From positions 3,214,258-3,278,257 of the forward strand of contig JAKSZT010054569.1 of NCBI GenBank assembly GCA_026826555.1: a stretch of 64,000 nucleotides of DNA, in the 5' to 3' direction. A program made the position numbers and the translations under genes. Positions within the stretch are counted from its first letter, which is position 1, and each line of letters opens with the position of its first letter. Below the pieces are notes generated by a model. That model made no database searches and had not been told where the DNA came from. It worked only from the letters and a program-made list of their open reading frames with translations. Shown piece by piece: positions 35,540 to 45,844 of the stretch. The stretch comes from Tolypeutes matacus (lineage: Eukaryota > Chordata > Mammalia > Cingulata > Chlamyphoridae).

Positions 35540-36990
35540 ATATACAAAAAATTAACTCAAAATGGATCAAAGACCTAAATATAAGAGCTAGGACTATCAA
35601 ACTCCTAGAAGAAAACACAGGGAAGCAGCTTCAGGACCTTGTGTATTGCCTCGGGTTCTTAGACTTTACACCCAAAGCACAAGCAACGAAAGGAAAAACA
35701 GAAAAATGGGACCTCATCAAGATAAAAAAAAATTTGCTCCTCAAAGGTCTTTATCATGAAAGTAAAATGACAACCTACACAATGGGGGAAAATATTTGGA
35801 AACTACATATCCAATAAATGATTAATATCTAGAGTATATAAAGAAGTCCTTCAGCTTAATAACAAAAACACAAACAACCCAATTTAAAAATGGGCAAAAG
35901 TCTTAAAAACACATCTCTCCAAAGAAGACATACAAATGTCCAGAAACCACATGGAAAGATGCTCAACATCATTCGCCATCAGGGAAATGCCAATCAAAGC
36001 CACAGGGAAATACCATTTCATGCCCATTAGAATGGCTACTATTTTAAAAAAATGGAAAATAACAAGTATGGAGAGGAAGTGGAGAAATAGGGACACTCAT
36101 TCATTGCTGGTGTGAATGTAAAATGGTGCAGCTGCTGTGGAAGACAGTTTGGCAATTCCTCAGAAAGCTAGGCATAGAACTATGAAATGACCTGGCAATC
36201 CCACTACTGGGTATCTCCTCAAAAGAATTGAAAGCAGTGGGCTCGAACAGATGTCTGCATACTGATGGTGATAGGGGCATTATTCCCAATTGCCAAAAGA
36301 TGGAAGTAACCCAAGTGTCCATCAACTGATGAATAGATAAACAAAATGTGGTACATACATACAATGGAATATTATTCAGCCATAAAAAGGAATGAAGTCT
36401 CGATACATGCGACAACATGGATGAACCTTGAAGACATCATGTTAAATGAAATAAGCTAGACACAAAAGGACAAATATTGGATAAGCTCACTGATTTGGGA
36501 CAATTAGAATAAGCAAACTCACAGAGCTAGAATCTAGAATATAGGTTACCAGGGGATGGGGTAGGGATAGGGAATGGGAAGTTAAGGCTTAAAATGCCCA
36601 GGGTTCCTTTTTGGAATGATGGAAATGTTTTGGGTATGGATGGTGGTGATGGTCGCACAACATTGTGAATGCAATTGACAGCACTGAGATATACTTCTGA
36701 ATATGGTTGAAAGGGGAGATGTTGGATTGTATATATGGTAAGAGAATAAAAATTTAAAAAGAGAGTCCATGGAAGTACAGTGAACCTGGTTAAACCCTGG
36801 GTTTTGATTACTGGTCCAGTTGTAAAGGAGTGCTGTCATCATTTGTAGCCGATGTTCCACACCAATGCCAGGTGTTGGTGGTGGGATGATGTGTGGGGAT
36901 CCTGTATCTTATGGACGATTGCTCTGTAAACCCACAACTTCTCTAATAAAGAAGAAAGGAAGAAAGAAAAGAAAAGGGAAAAAATACATT
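35540..36990 (+). mobile_element. 5'-truncated L1 (ORF2 C-terminus and 3' UTR)
   Basis: Sense translation gives [20 protein letters not shown] and [20 protein letters not shown], close to the copy at 32.1-32.5 kb on the other strand. It continues to the ORF2 terminus ('atggaatattattcagccat'), 3' UTR and an A-rich end (36950-36985). Several stops break it. With 31.1-32.4 kb it forms a long inverted repeat. Confidence 0.9.
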
Positions 36991-37499
36991 TCACGTGAAG
37001 TCTCCTACACACGTCCACACCGTTAGCCCTACTTTACCTTTTTTTTTGCACAGCCATTTTCATCTTTCAAAGCACTATTTGACCCCAACAAAACCCTATA
37101 GTCAGGTCAAAGATAATTAAATTCATTTTACAGCTTGAAACGTATAGAGGTTAAAAGGCAGATGTTATGTGGCGGAGCTGAAACTGTTCCCCAGCTGCTC
37201 TACCATGCAGGAGAGGGCTGCAGGCAGCAAGGAGACGTTCCCGTGCTACAGGAGGCTCCAGCCAGGAGCAGGAGGAAAGTGACTTGTCCAAGCTCACATA
37301 TCAAAAAAAACAAAAACCACAACCTGGGAGATGCTATTAGAACTCTGTCAAGGAAATGATTGCTCTTATCACAATTACCAATAAACTTGGCTTGATTAAA
37401 AAAAAAAAAAAAAATCTCTGCTCTAACAGGAATGTAGACTTATATATTATGATGCAGATGATAATAATCATGATGATAATAGTAGAAAATCTGTATTGT
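36991..37499. other. No gene seen
   Basis: Unique stretch. A 17-A run at about 37398-37414 could be an old retroposon tail, but the body before it is not recognised. Confidence 0.45.
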
Positions 37500-37665
37500 G
37501 TGCTAACCAGGGCCTGACAATGTTCTATGGGCTTGGCCTGTCCTAACTCATTTGATCCCCACAATAACCGTGTAAGATAGGAGCTATTATTGTTCCTGTT
37601 TTATAGAGAAACTGGGGCTTGGAGGAGTTAAGGAACTTGCCTGAAGTTCTAACAACTAGCTGTGG
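37500..37665 (-). mobile_element. MIR fragment
   Basis: 'cctaactcatttgatcccca', 'gagctattattgttcctgtt' and 'taaggaacttgcctgaagtt' match antisense MIR. Confidence 0.8.
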
Positions 37666-37667
37666 TT

Positions 37668-37835
37668 TTCAAAACTGTAATGTGTATTATAATCACCTGG
37701 AAAGTAGCTAAAATTCAGATTCCCAGGTCCAAGACCAGAGATTCTGATTCAGAGGTCAGAGATAGGGCCTAGAAAAATGCATTTTTAATAACTTCCTAAG
37801 GCAAATCTAACACAGGCAGCCCTTAGAACACCTTT
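37668..37835 (+). mobile_element. MER20-like hAT relic
   Basis: 'tataatcacctggaaagtag', 'attcccaggtccaagaccag' and 'gattctgattcagaggtcag' follow MER20-type text. Confidence 0.55.
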
Positions 37836-38429
37836 GAAAATGTGGCTGAGACTCAGAAAAGGAGAGGCCAGGAATAGGAATTTGCCAGTGTGTCTCCAGC
37901 ACTGAGCTGTCTTGACCAGATGACATAGTAGGTCACTTGCCCAGTTGGGACTGTATGTCCTTGCAGTGAAAAAGGTCTGTATAAGGCTGCCATTGCTTAA
38001 TGAAAACATCTAACTTGATTTGTTCAGCTTCCATATTTAACATTGAACCTTCTCACTTTAATTTGGTTTCTTAAATAGAATTTCCTACTGGGAAGAGTAT
38101 GTGCTAACCAACAGATATGAATTTCAGCCTGGCAGTTATGACTCTCACAGTTAATGAACAAATGACCATGGTACTTTAATAATCAGTCTCTTAAAACTGA
38201 TTAATATCAATCACTTCCCCGGAGCCAGCTCTCTCCCTATGGTCTTTATGGAAGACTTATTTTAAAGTTTTTTTTTTTTTCTTTCTAAATTGTGGGATGT
38301 ATTTTTACATCTTCTAACAAAGTACTCACAAATTTTTAAAAAAATTAGAAACACCTACTCCCTTTCCAATCTGCTTACACCAAAACTTTTGTTTCCTTCT
38401 TTCCTCTCTTGTCCCTTGACAGCTATGTT
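37836..38429. other. Unique flank sequence, no gene seen
   Basis: No recognisable feature. Confidence 0.5.
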
Positions 38430-38580
38430 CCATGTAGGTGCGAGAGCAATTCTAAGTCAGGTTATGGAACTTTCTGGCTTAAAACCCTCCAGTAAATTCC
38501 TACTGCACTTGTATTAATATCCAACCCCTTGCCTGGCTCTGAAAGCCGAGCATGACCTGGTGCCTGCCTGGCTCCTTTCA
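38430..38580. mobile_element. L2 fragment
   Basis: 'cttaaaaccctccagtaaat', 'tccaaccccttgcctggctc' and 'gcatgacctggtgcctgcct' follow L2 3'-region text. Confidence 0.65.
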
Positions 38581-38786
38581 CGCAAGAGTGGGTGAGTTGG
38601 TGACAGAGTGGAGTCTTGGCTCCAGGTTCAAGCTTTCTCACTCTTAATTGCAGTGATTCTCAAATGCTGCAATGGATGGGGCTGAGGGTGGGCTGGAGGC
38701 ACTGTGTGGCTTGAAACACCTCTTATCTCTCTTCACCCCTAGGTGGAATTCACTACATTTCATGATCTGCAATTCATCTCATTTTG

Positions 38787-38934
38787 CTTCATCTCTTCTT
38801 CTTCTTCTTCTTCTTCTTCTTCTTTTTTTTTTTTTTTGAGGTACCATGGCCAGGGATTGAACCCGGGGCCTCGTATATGGGAAGCTGGTGCACAACTATT
38901 GAGCCACATCGACTCCCCAACTTCATCTCTTCTT
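38787..38934 (-). mobile_element. DAS-type SINE with 14-bp target duplication and (TTC)n tail
   Basis: Antisense unit: 'gaggtaccatggccagggat', 'tatatgggaagctggtgcac', 'ttgagccacatcgactcccc'. The flanking 'cttcatctcttctt' is at 38787-38800 and 38921-38934. The tail has grown into a (TTC)n microsatellite (about 38795-38822) seeded by the target sequence itself. Confidence 0.93.
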
Positions 38935-39363
38935 GAAGCCTCTTCAAGCAAAATGAAACAGAACAAAAAATACGAGCCTGAAAACTCAAGCAGGAGGATA
39001 TTTCTGCTTATTTAGAAGTAGTCAAGAGAAGAGCTATGAAGAACAGAGGGATTCCTGAATCAGGGAACCCCATGAACTTAGATGTCACAAGCCAAGAGGG
39101 CCAAGGCTGGGATCTGCCTCAGGCCCTGGCAGAGAAGCCACTCGATAAACCACAAGACAACCATTTTAAGATCTCTCTTTCCTAGAGTAGAAGAGAGGAG
39201 TGTATCTCAGACTCATTATATTCATTTCAAAAGGACCAAGGGCAAGTTAATGCTTTTAAAATTTGATTCTGTGGCAAGCAAATAACTTGAGTACTATCAC
39301 AAAACCATTCTCCATCTAATGAGGGTGAATTGAAGGGGTAGCACACTCTCAAAACATACCCAC
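38935..39363. other. No gene seen
   Basis: Unique stretch. Confidence 0.5.
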
Positions 39364-39845
39364 TCTGGGAAGCAGATGTAGCTCAGGGGACTGGGCTCCT
39401 GCCTACCACATGGGAGGTCACTGGTTTGGATCCCGGTGCCACCTAAAGAAGACAGCGAGCTGACGCAACAGACAGGTGCGGCAAGCTGACACAACAAGAG
39501 ACACAACAAGAAAAAACATAATGAGAGACACAACAAAGCAGGGAGCAGAGGTTCCCAGTGCCTCCTAAAGAAGACAGTCAGCTGATGCAACAGGCAGGCA
39601 TGGCGAGCTGACACAACAAGATGACACAAGAGACGTGGGGAGGAAAAACAAAATGAGAGACACAACAAAGCTGGGAGTGGAGGTGCTTCAAGTGATTTGG
39701 CACCTCCCTCCTACATCAGAGGTCCTGGGTTTGGCTCCTGGTGCCTCTTAAAGAAACAAGGATGACAAACAGACACAGGAAGTAGAAAAAACAACAACAA
39801 GGGAGTGGGGATAAATAAAAAATAAAATAAATCTTAAAAAGACAA
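39364..39845 (+). mobile_element. Multi-unit DAS-type SINE composite (about 480 bp)
   Basis: Head 1 'gggaagcagatgtagctcag' (39368) has a B-box region near 39422. A middle partial unit ('gcagggagcagaggttccca') lacks most of its head. Head 3 'gggagtggaggtgcttcaag' lies near 39672. Units are joined by repeated linkers 'gacacaacaagagacacaac' and 'aaatgagagacacaacaaag'. It ends in a (TAAA)n-rich tail. The longest SINE in the window. Confidence 0.9.
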
Positions 39846-40160
39846 AAGAAACAAAAAACTATATCACACCAACACCCACCCCCATGGATAAAATGTAAAG
39901 ATGGGACTTTAAGTAGGTTAATATAAGAAAACATTAAGACCCTGGAAGAGACTAAGACATCTTCTGGCATTAACACAATAGAAGTACTGCAACTACATAC
40001 TATGGAGCTATCCAGCTTATCTGAATTAATAGGATTCTCATACACATTTTAGAGTTTGAATGGATCCGAGAATTCTTCCAGATGAAGAAACTGAGTCCCT
40101 CATCTGGACTAAAAAATCTGGGGCTGGGCTGGACTGGGCATCTTGTGCACGCCTCTAGCA
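39846..40160. other. No gene seen
   Basis: Unique stretch. Confidence 0.5.
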
Positions 40161-40164
40161 TAGT

Positions 40165-40452
40165 CCGTATCACACAGCGTTTTTGTTTCCCAGCTGCTAA
40201 AACAAACACAATGCAATGGGGTGGCTTAGCAACAGGAATTTATTGGCCCATGGTTTCAGAGGCTACAAGGCTTGCTTCCTCCGAGGGTCAGTATCTTCTG
40301 GCTGGGCAATGATCTTTGGGGTTCCTTGGCTCTTCTGTCATACTGCGACTTCTCTTTTTTTTTTTTCCAGGTTCCATTGACTTTAAGTTTCTGGCTGTTC
40401 CCCATGGCTTCCCCTTCCACATTCAATTTTCTTTGCTTATAAGGGTTTCAGC
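40165..40452 (-). mobile_element. Old LTR-like repeat, left part (split by a younger LTR)
   Basis: 'gtttcccagctgctaaaaca' and 'acaggaatttattggcccat' resemble 61383-61500. Reverse AATAAA near 40240 suggests minus orientation. It resumes after 40891. Confidence 0.6.
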
Positions 40453-40891
40453 TGTGATGATTAAGTTCATGTGCCAACTTGGCCAGGTCATGGTATCCGA
40501 TTGTTTGGTCAAGGAAGCACTGGTCTGATTGTTACGGTGAGGATACTTCGTGGACTTAAATCGATAGTAAGTAGATTGCATCTATGGCCGATCACACCTA
40601 CGACCACCTGAGGAGATTGCCTTCAACAACGAGACAAGTCTCATCCAATCAGTTGAAGGCTTTAAAAAAGTTTAGAAGTTGGAAGAGAGAATTTCCATCT
40701 CTCCTTCAGCCAGCCAGCTTCTCCTGAGGAATTCATCGAGGACCCCCATTGTAGTTCCCAGCTTGCAACCTGTCCTACAGAATTTGGACTTGCTCATCCC
40801 TACAGGGACGTGAGACAATTCTTATAAAAATCTCGCAATATGAACACGTGTCTCCTGTCGGTTCTGTTTCCCCAGAGCGCCCTTTCTTACA
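40453..40891 (+). mobile_element. Solo LTR (same family as 30131-30582)
   Basis: It starts TGTGATGATTAAGTTCATG and ends ...'agcgccctttcttaca', matching the reverse complement of 30131-30582 ('ccaacttggccaggt', 'aatcagttgaaggc', 'ggacttgctcatcccta'). Host repeat lies on both sides. I could not find a clean 5-bp duplication, so the edges are good only to a few bases. Confidence 0.8.
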
Positions 40892-41065
40892 TGCCGGTTG
40901 TCTTGGATCAAGACACCCTCATTCGGGTTGGGTGTAACTTAACTAACAACACCATCAAATATCTTATTTACAAATGGGTTCACATCCGCAGGACCAGGGC
41001 TTGGGACCTGAACATGCCTTCGGTAGGCAGGGGCCACGATTCAATCCCCAACATAATGTTCCTAT
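40892..41065 (-). mobile_element. Old LTR-like repeat, right part
   Basis: 'acttaactaacaacaccatc', 'tacaaatgggttcacatccg' and 'attcaatccccaacata' complete the repeat interrupted at 40452. Confidence 0.6.
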
Positions 41066-42437
41066 TGCCTGAATCCTTTAGACTGGGCTTCCTGATGGCC
41101 AAGACTGTAGCATTTATCTCTGAGTTTTTAACATTGACTACAGTGTCTGGCGCTTGGTAATTGTCCCATAAGATTTGCTAAACCTGTATGAAGAGCAAGA
41201 GTGCAATAGGGAAAAAATCTTAGAGGAAAAGTCCTCTCTTGATTTTTCACATGGCCCAGAAAAACAAAGGTGGGCTTGACTTCAGTGCCTCTTTCTGAAG
41301 TCACGGGTAAGCATCGGCTCGACCGTCCAGAGCTGTCATTCCCGTCATCGCTATTAATGTGACTCGTGTATTTTGTCTTATTGGAACATTAATGAATGGG
41401 TGCACATGCAAGGAAGTGCCATGCTTTAATTATACCAGAAATTAAAAATTAGGTAGACAAGTGACTTTCATTCAAGTGTTTTAGAAATGTTTTATCCTTC
41501 AGGTGTGAAGTGTTAAGGGTAGATAAAACCAACATATCCTGTTTGTAGTTAAAAGTGCAGCTTATCTCATCATGGAAAAATATTAAATGTAGTTCATCAG
41601 ATTTAGTAACTGCTGGGAAACAATCATATCTTTTCTGTATCTAAATTACTTGTTTTTTTCCCCCCCCGAAAAGACTAAAAATACTGTGCTCCTTTAACTC
41701 GAGTATCACAAAGAATTGTGCATTGCATATTTATAAACCAGCCGCAGGACAAAGAGAAGCAGTAAGGAATTAAACATTACATTCTCTTAAGAAATATTTT
41801 CTTTCCGAATTACATAAATGTCTTTGTGCTTTTCCGTTTTCTTTTTGAAACCAAGTAACCCTATGACATTTCAAAGTGAAATAACTGTACATACAATTTT
41901 TACGTTGAGGCTAGGATAACTTTTTTTGGAACCAAGTATAATTAACCACAAACACGGCCTATTCTTATTCATTGTCCTATGACCTTTGCTATTTAATTTC
42001 ATATTCTGAAGATGTTTGCTTCTAAATTTAGTCAGGAAAACGAGGGTATATTGTGGTTGTGTCACTGGCTGTACTTTACAGTGGAGTAAGCCTAGAATGG
42101 TTTTCAAACGTGGACTTTTAAAACAGATTGTTTGTTAGCTTTGGCATGTGAAAGGTTTAATAAAAGCCCGGTAATTTGGATTTACCAGGGAGACCCCCCA
42201 TCCAAGGTCCTGAACACTTCTAAATAATTATAAAGCACAGCATCATGTGGGGTGAAGGGGATGAGCACACCTGGTAGGAGAGGGGACAAAAGCCAGTGTG
42301 GCTGATCCTGGGCAGACGGCCCCCTTCCCTCCCATGCTGCCCCTCCTCTTTTGCTGCCTCCAGAGACCAGGATATGGTTGGTCCAGATCAGGAAGTGAAA
42401 AACATTTTTTAAAGCTTTGCAATCCCTTCTTTTCTTC

Positions 42438-42468
<31 letters not shown>

Positions 42469-43251
42469 TACATTACATATTAGGTAAAAGGGAGCTGCTG
42501 TGGTTGATGCTGGAAACTGGGGCTGCGTGGAATGGGATTTTGGAATATTCGCTTTGGGTTGCTTGGACCATGACCAAGTGCCCACCTGCCCGGGCCACAG
42601 CCACACGTGTGGCAGAGCAGCTGCGTCCCATGCCACGTGTGCCCAGCCAGGGGGGCTACCGGGGGCCAAAATCCGGCTCTTCTTGCCAAGCCCAGCTCCC
42701 TGGCCCAGGGCTGCTACTGCAGGGAGGAAGGATGCTCTTGTGTTTAGTCTGCTGGAGGGTTGGGGGGGGATGCGATTTTCTTACTAGCACAGGAGTCTTA
42801 GGGACTATCCAGGGCTCAGGCCCAAGCTGCGGATGTGGCTGGGAGAGTTCAGTCCCACTCCTGTAGCCACCAGCTTTCTGGTTTGCTGTTCCCTGGGGCT
42901 GCAGTACACGTGGCAGGGCAAGGATGGCCAGGGTCAGCTGAGGAGGAGCCTGTCTCTCAGCTCAGGAGCCTGAGGTGGGGTCAGAGGCCGTGAGTGGTCC
43001 TCCGTCCCGACTGGAAAGTGTCAGTGCCTGCTTTTCTGCTCTGGTCTGGAGAGGGACCAAACTCGGAGGCAGACAGGACTTAATCACTGGTACCCCCTTC
43101 CCACCTCCCCATCTCCACTCCCCTCCTTGCTCTGAAGGAAAACAACCATAAAATGTCTCCAGCTTCAAGGTTTCAGGGGCTTGATTCACTTTCCTTCTTA
43201 TACCAATATGCATTTTAAGTGCACTAATTGAAGAATGATGTGGCCCAGTGA
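41066..43251. other. About 2.2 kb without recognisable repeats or genes
   Basis: The longest stretch of the upstream flank in which I see no interspersed repeat. It includes a 28-A run at 42438-42465 preceded by about 250 bp that might be a retroposed transcript, but no AATAAA or target duplication is evident. A 149-codon frame crossing the A-run starts with poly-Lys and is an artefact. Confidence 0.45.
42438..42465. repeat. Poly-A tract
   Basis: 28 consecutive A. Confidence 0.95.
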
Positions 43252-43278
43252 GATTCCTGGGATTCTTTTTTTCTTTTT

Positions 43279-43670
43279 CCAGAATGTGGACACGCTTTAT
43301 TCAGTACTCATCTCTGAATTACCATGCTAGCCAGAATGGTTGACTTAACACAAGATTATGAGGAGTTGCACACGGGAAGCCTTCTAGTGGGTTTGATTTT
43401 ATTCCCCTAAAGTGAAAAGACTGTATTTGGAGATAACCCTTTGTGGGGACTCCCTTGATTTTCCACATATAGGATTATAAACAGGTACAGTGAGCTGTCA
43501 TGCAATGATTTTCCCTTTTTATCACTTGCTTCAATATGACTCTTCTAATTTGCAAGACATATCCACACTACCTTAAAAAGAGTGAGGTTGATACTACAGG
43601 AATGCAAAGAGAAAGGAACAGTCTGATGCCCTGCTTTTTTATAATTTCAAAATGGGCTTTTTTTCCCTTA
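43279..43670 (-). other. Candidate L1 3'-transduced segment
   Basis: Non-L1-looking sequence between the L1's own poly(A) remnant (43673-43680) and the terminal AATAAA/A-rich tail, inside the 13-bp target duplication. It fits read-through past a weak L1 polyadenylation signal. The alternative is an independent retroposed 3' UTR. Confidence 0.45.
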
Positions 43671-44149
43671 AATTTTTTTTATTCTGAAATAATTTCAAAC
43701 GTGCATGATTGCTGCAAATAGAATACAAACCTCATACAGAGATCTCCCTCTGGGAGGAGGGTCACCCTAGGAGGACTTTCCCAAATCGGTCTCTCCCAGC
43801 CAAAACAGGGCCAGGGACCCACAAAGGGGGTATAGACTGGCTCCAAGGGCTTCTCCGATAGCTCCGCAAAGTTGAGCTTTCCTGGTCTGCCCAGCGCATG
43901 CAGCCCTTCAGCTAACTTTCCCCCACGGCCCTGAGGAAGCCCTGTGTCTTTAAATCTCCACTGCCTTTGCCTGTGGCCAGGGAAGGTTGAAACAATAGCT
44001 GCCTGCAGAGCTGGGACCCAGCAATCAAAATTTGCTAGTCAAAAGCAGTGCTCAGCAATTGGCCATACCCACCCCTGTTTTGGGGGAAGAGGATTTTTTT
44101 TTTCCTAAGCATGTTCCTGCGGTAAAATCCTTTTTATTTTATTTTATTC

Positions 44150-44747
44150 TGAAGCAGGCTAGTAAAATAGAGAATCAACAGATGGATCTGGAACCTGGCA
44201 AGAAGTCCACGTGGATATCAATACCCCCAAGATGGCTGCTGGAAGAGTCCCACAGATTCTCCCACTCAGAACAAGGTTTCCTCTGGAAGCCAGGAGAAGC
44301 CCCAGATATTCTCCAGGGGCCTTATCTTTGGGCCCTCCTAGAGGATTGATGGGTGGGGTAATCAATCAAAACAGCAAACTGCTGGGACTCCTCCCATGCC
44401 ATTAGCAAAAGGGTGGAATAATAAATGGTTTAAAAAGCAAGCCAAAGGTCTTTTGTTCTCTCTCTTGACTTTGGACCCCTGTTAGGCCTTCTTTGCCCCT
44501 GCATGGATCAACACGCAAGTAAAACCTGGGCATTTATAATCTATCATGGGAAACTGTAATCTGTAAATCAGCCCTCTTTATCACTCTTCAGCCCCTTTCT
44601 CTCTACCTGGGACCTATGATTTGTTATTTTTTTCCCACTTCTCTTCTCACCATTCCTTAAAAAATTACTGGCCTAACTAACCCAATGTGCTCTTGAAATT
44701 CATTTTCTACAGCATAGTCAAGAACCTAGACAAAATCCAGTCACAAG
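44150..44747 (+). mobile_element. ERV-type LTR, relative of 17406-17919
   Basis: It shares 'gcaggctagt' at the start and 'gatgggtggggt', 'agcaaactgctgggactcct', 'ataaatggtttaaaaag' and '...catagtcaagaacc' with the 17.4-kb LTR in the same orientation, but is longer in the middle. It lies inside the 5'-UTR-like part of the rearranged L1. No retroviral gene sequence is attached. Confidence 0.75.
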
Positions 44748-44840
44748 TCTATTTTATTTTTTAAGGAGGTCCTGGGGATTGAACCCAGGACCTCGTATGT
44801 GGGAAGCAGGTGCTCAATCGCTGAGCTACATCTGCTCCCC
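44748..44840 (-). mobile_element. DAS-type SINE monomer
   Basis: Antisense 'ggaggtcctggggattgaac', 'cctcgtatgtgggaagcagg' and 'cgctgagctacatctgctcc' after a T-rich tail. 'gggaagaggattttt' follows it and also occurs at 44087-44101, so LTR plus SINE may occupy the gap of one duplicated target. Confidence 0.85.
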
Positions 44841-45149
44841 AGGGAAGAGGATTTTTATGTTCCTTTTTGTCAGCAGCAGTTAGCCAGGGACTGGACCCCA
44901 CAGCGCCTGAGAGTAGGGGATGGGTGCCAGTAGCTGCTGCAGGGAAGGAGCAGCTTACAGTTCTTTACCTTAATTTATCAGCCTCTTCCTCCTGCTCTTT
45001 CCTGGATGCTGCACAGTGTTCTTCTGGCCTCGGAGTTTCAAAATAGTCATTTCAGACAGTTCTTGTGTTTAAGAGTTGTTTTGGTGGAAGGGCTGAGTCC
45101 TGGAGCTCCCTAGTGTGCCATCTTCCCTGGAAGAGGGATTCCTGGGATT

Positions 45150-45626
45150 TTTGTTTTCACTTTTGGAAGGAAGGGCAGGGATTAGGGCCTTCTCCAAACT
45201 CCTCAACTCATCCTTTACACTTGGCCTCCGTAAGCTGGGAAACCTTGGGAAGCAGGCGCCCCCCTTGCATTGGAAGCCAGGGCAGGAGCACAAATGGAGG
45301 CCCACATGCCCTGAGTCTACACATTGAAAAGCTATGCTAAGCTGAAAAAAAAACTAACTGTTAAAATACAGTCTATCCTTCTATCTTGACAAATCAATGA
45401 ACAAATTTTTTAAAATTGTAAAACTCAGGGTTTTATACGATGAAAGGTAGCAAAATATCAAAGATGACTGAATTTAATCATTGTTATACATTTGGATGTT
45501 CTGTCAATGAACAATTGGCATTTTAAGTGAGTAATAAAATATGTACATAATTGATTATTTATTCATTCTGCAACCTTTATTTTACTTCCTTCATTTCGGC
45601 AAAATCACTAATTATGTTGTTACAAT
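45150..45626. other. No gene seen
   Basis: Unique, AT-rich. Confidence 0.5.
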
Positions 45627-45844
45627 AAAGATTTTCAGGAAGCATAGAGAAATCGAGGGTGAAGAATTTCTTGTTTGTTTATTATTATTATTACTGAAAT
45701 AATGAAAATGCTCTAATGATGTCCAAAGTGATGAATGCACAACTATGTGATTATACCAAATACCATTGATGGAACATTTTGGATAAATTGTATTCTTCAT
45801 TAATATGAATAAGATTGATTTGTTTAAAAAAAAAGATTTTCAGG
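45627..45844 (+). mobile_element. Short L1 3'-UTR insertion with 13-bp target duplication
   Basis: About 190 bp (45640-45831) of L1 tail ('gaaataatgaaaatgctcta', 'gaatgcacaactatgtgatt') ending in poly-A, flanked by 'aaagattttcagg' at 45627-45639 and 45832-45844. Extreme 5' truncation. Confidence 0.93.

Larger units (their letters stand above)
43252..45149 (-). mobile_element. Rearranged minus-strand L1 with 13-bp target duplication and candidate 3' transduction
   Basis: 'gattcctgggatt' is repeated exactly at 43252-43264 and 45137-45149. On the minus strand the insert begins at 45136 with an L1-type leader (CCAGGGAAGATGGC...), runs through 5'-UTR-like sequence (interrupted by an LTR and a SINE), jumps near 43745 to an L1 3' terminus (AATAAA at 43683-43678, then A-run), and then continues about 390 bp more to a second AATAAA (43301-43296) and A-rich tail (43278-43265). 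ORF1 and ORF2 are missing. Confidence 0.65.

Noticed and set aside
39364..39845. Regularly repeated 'gacacaacaag' blocks as a CRISPR-like array
   Set aside because: Eukaryotic SINE linkers of unequal spacing; no conserved palindromic repeat and no unique spacers.
42190..42465. Processed pseudogene ending in a 28-A tail
   Set aside because: No AATAAA, no target duplication and no recognisable coding sequence; kept only as a poly-A tract.
42417..42866. 149-codon frame beginning with poly-Lys
   Set aside because: It starts inside a 28-A tract; translation of a homopolymer followed by chance sequence.
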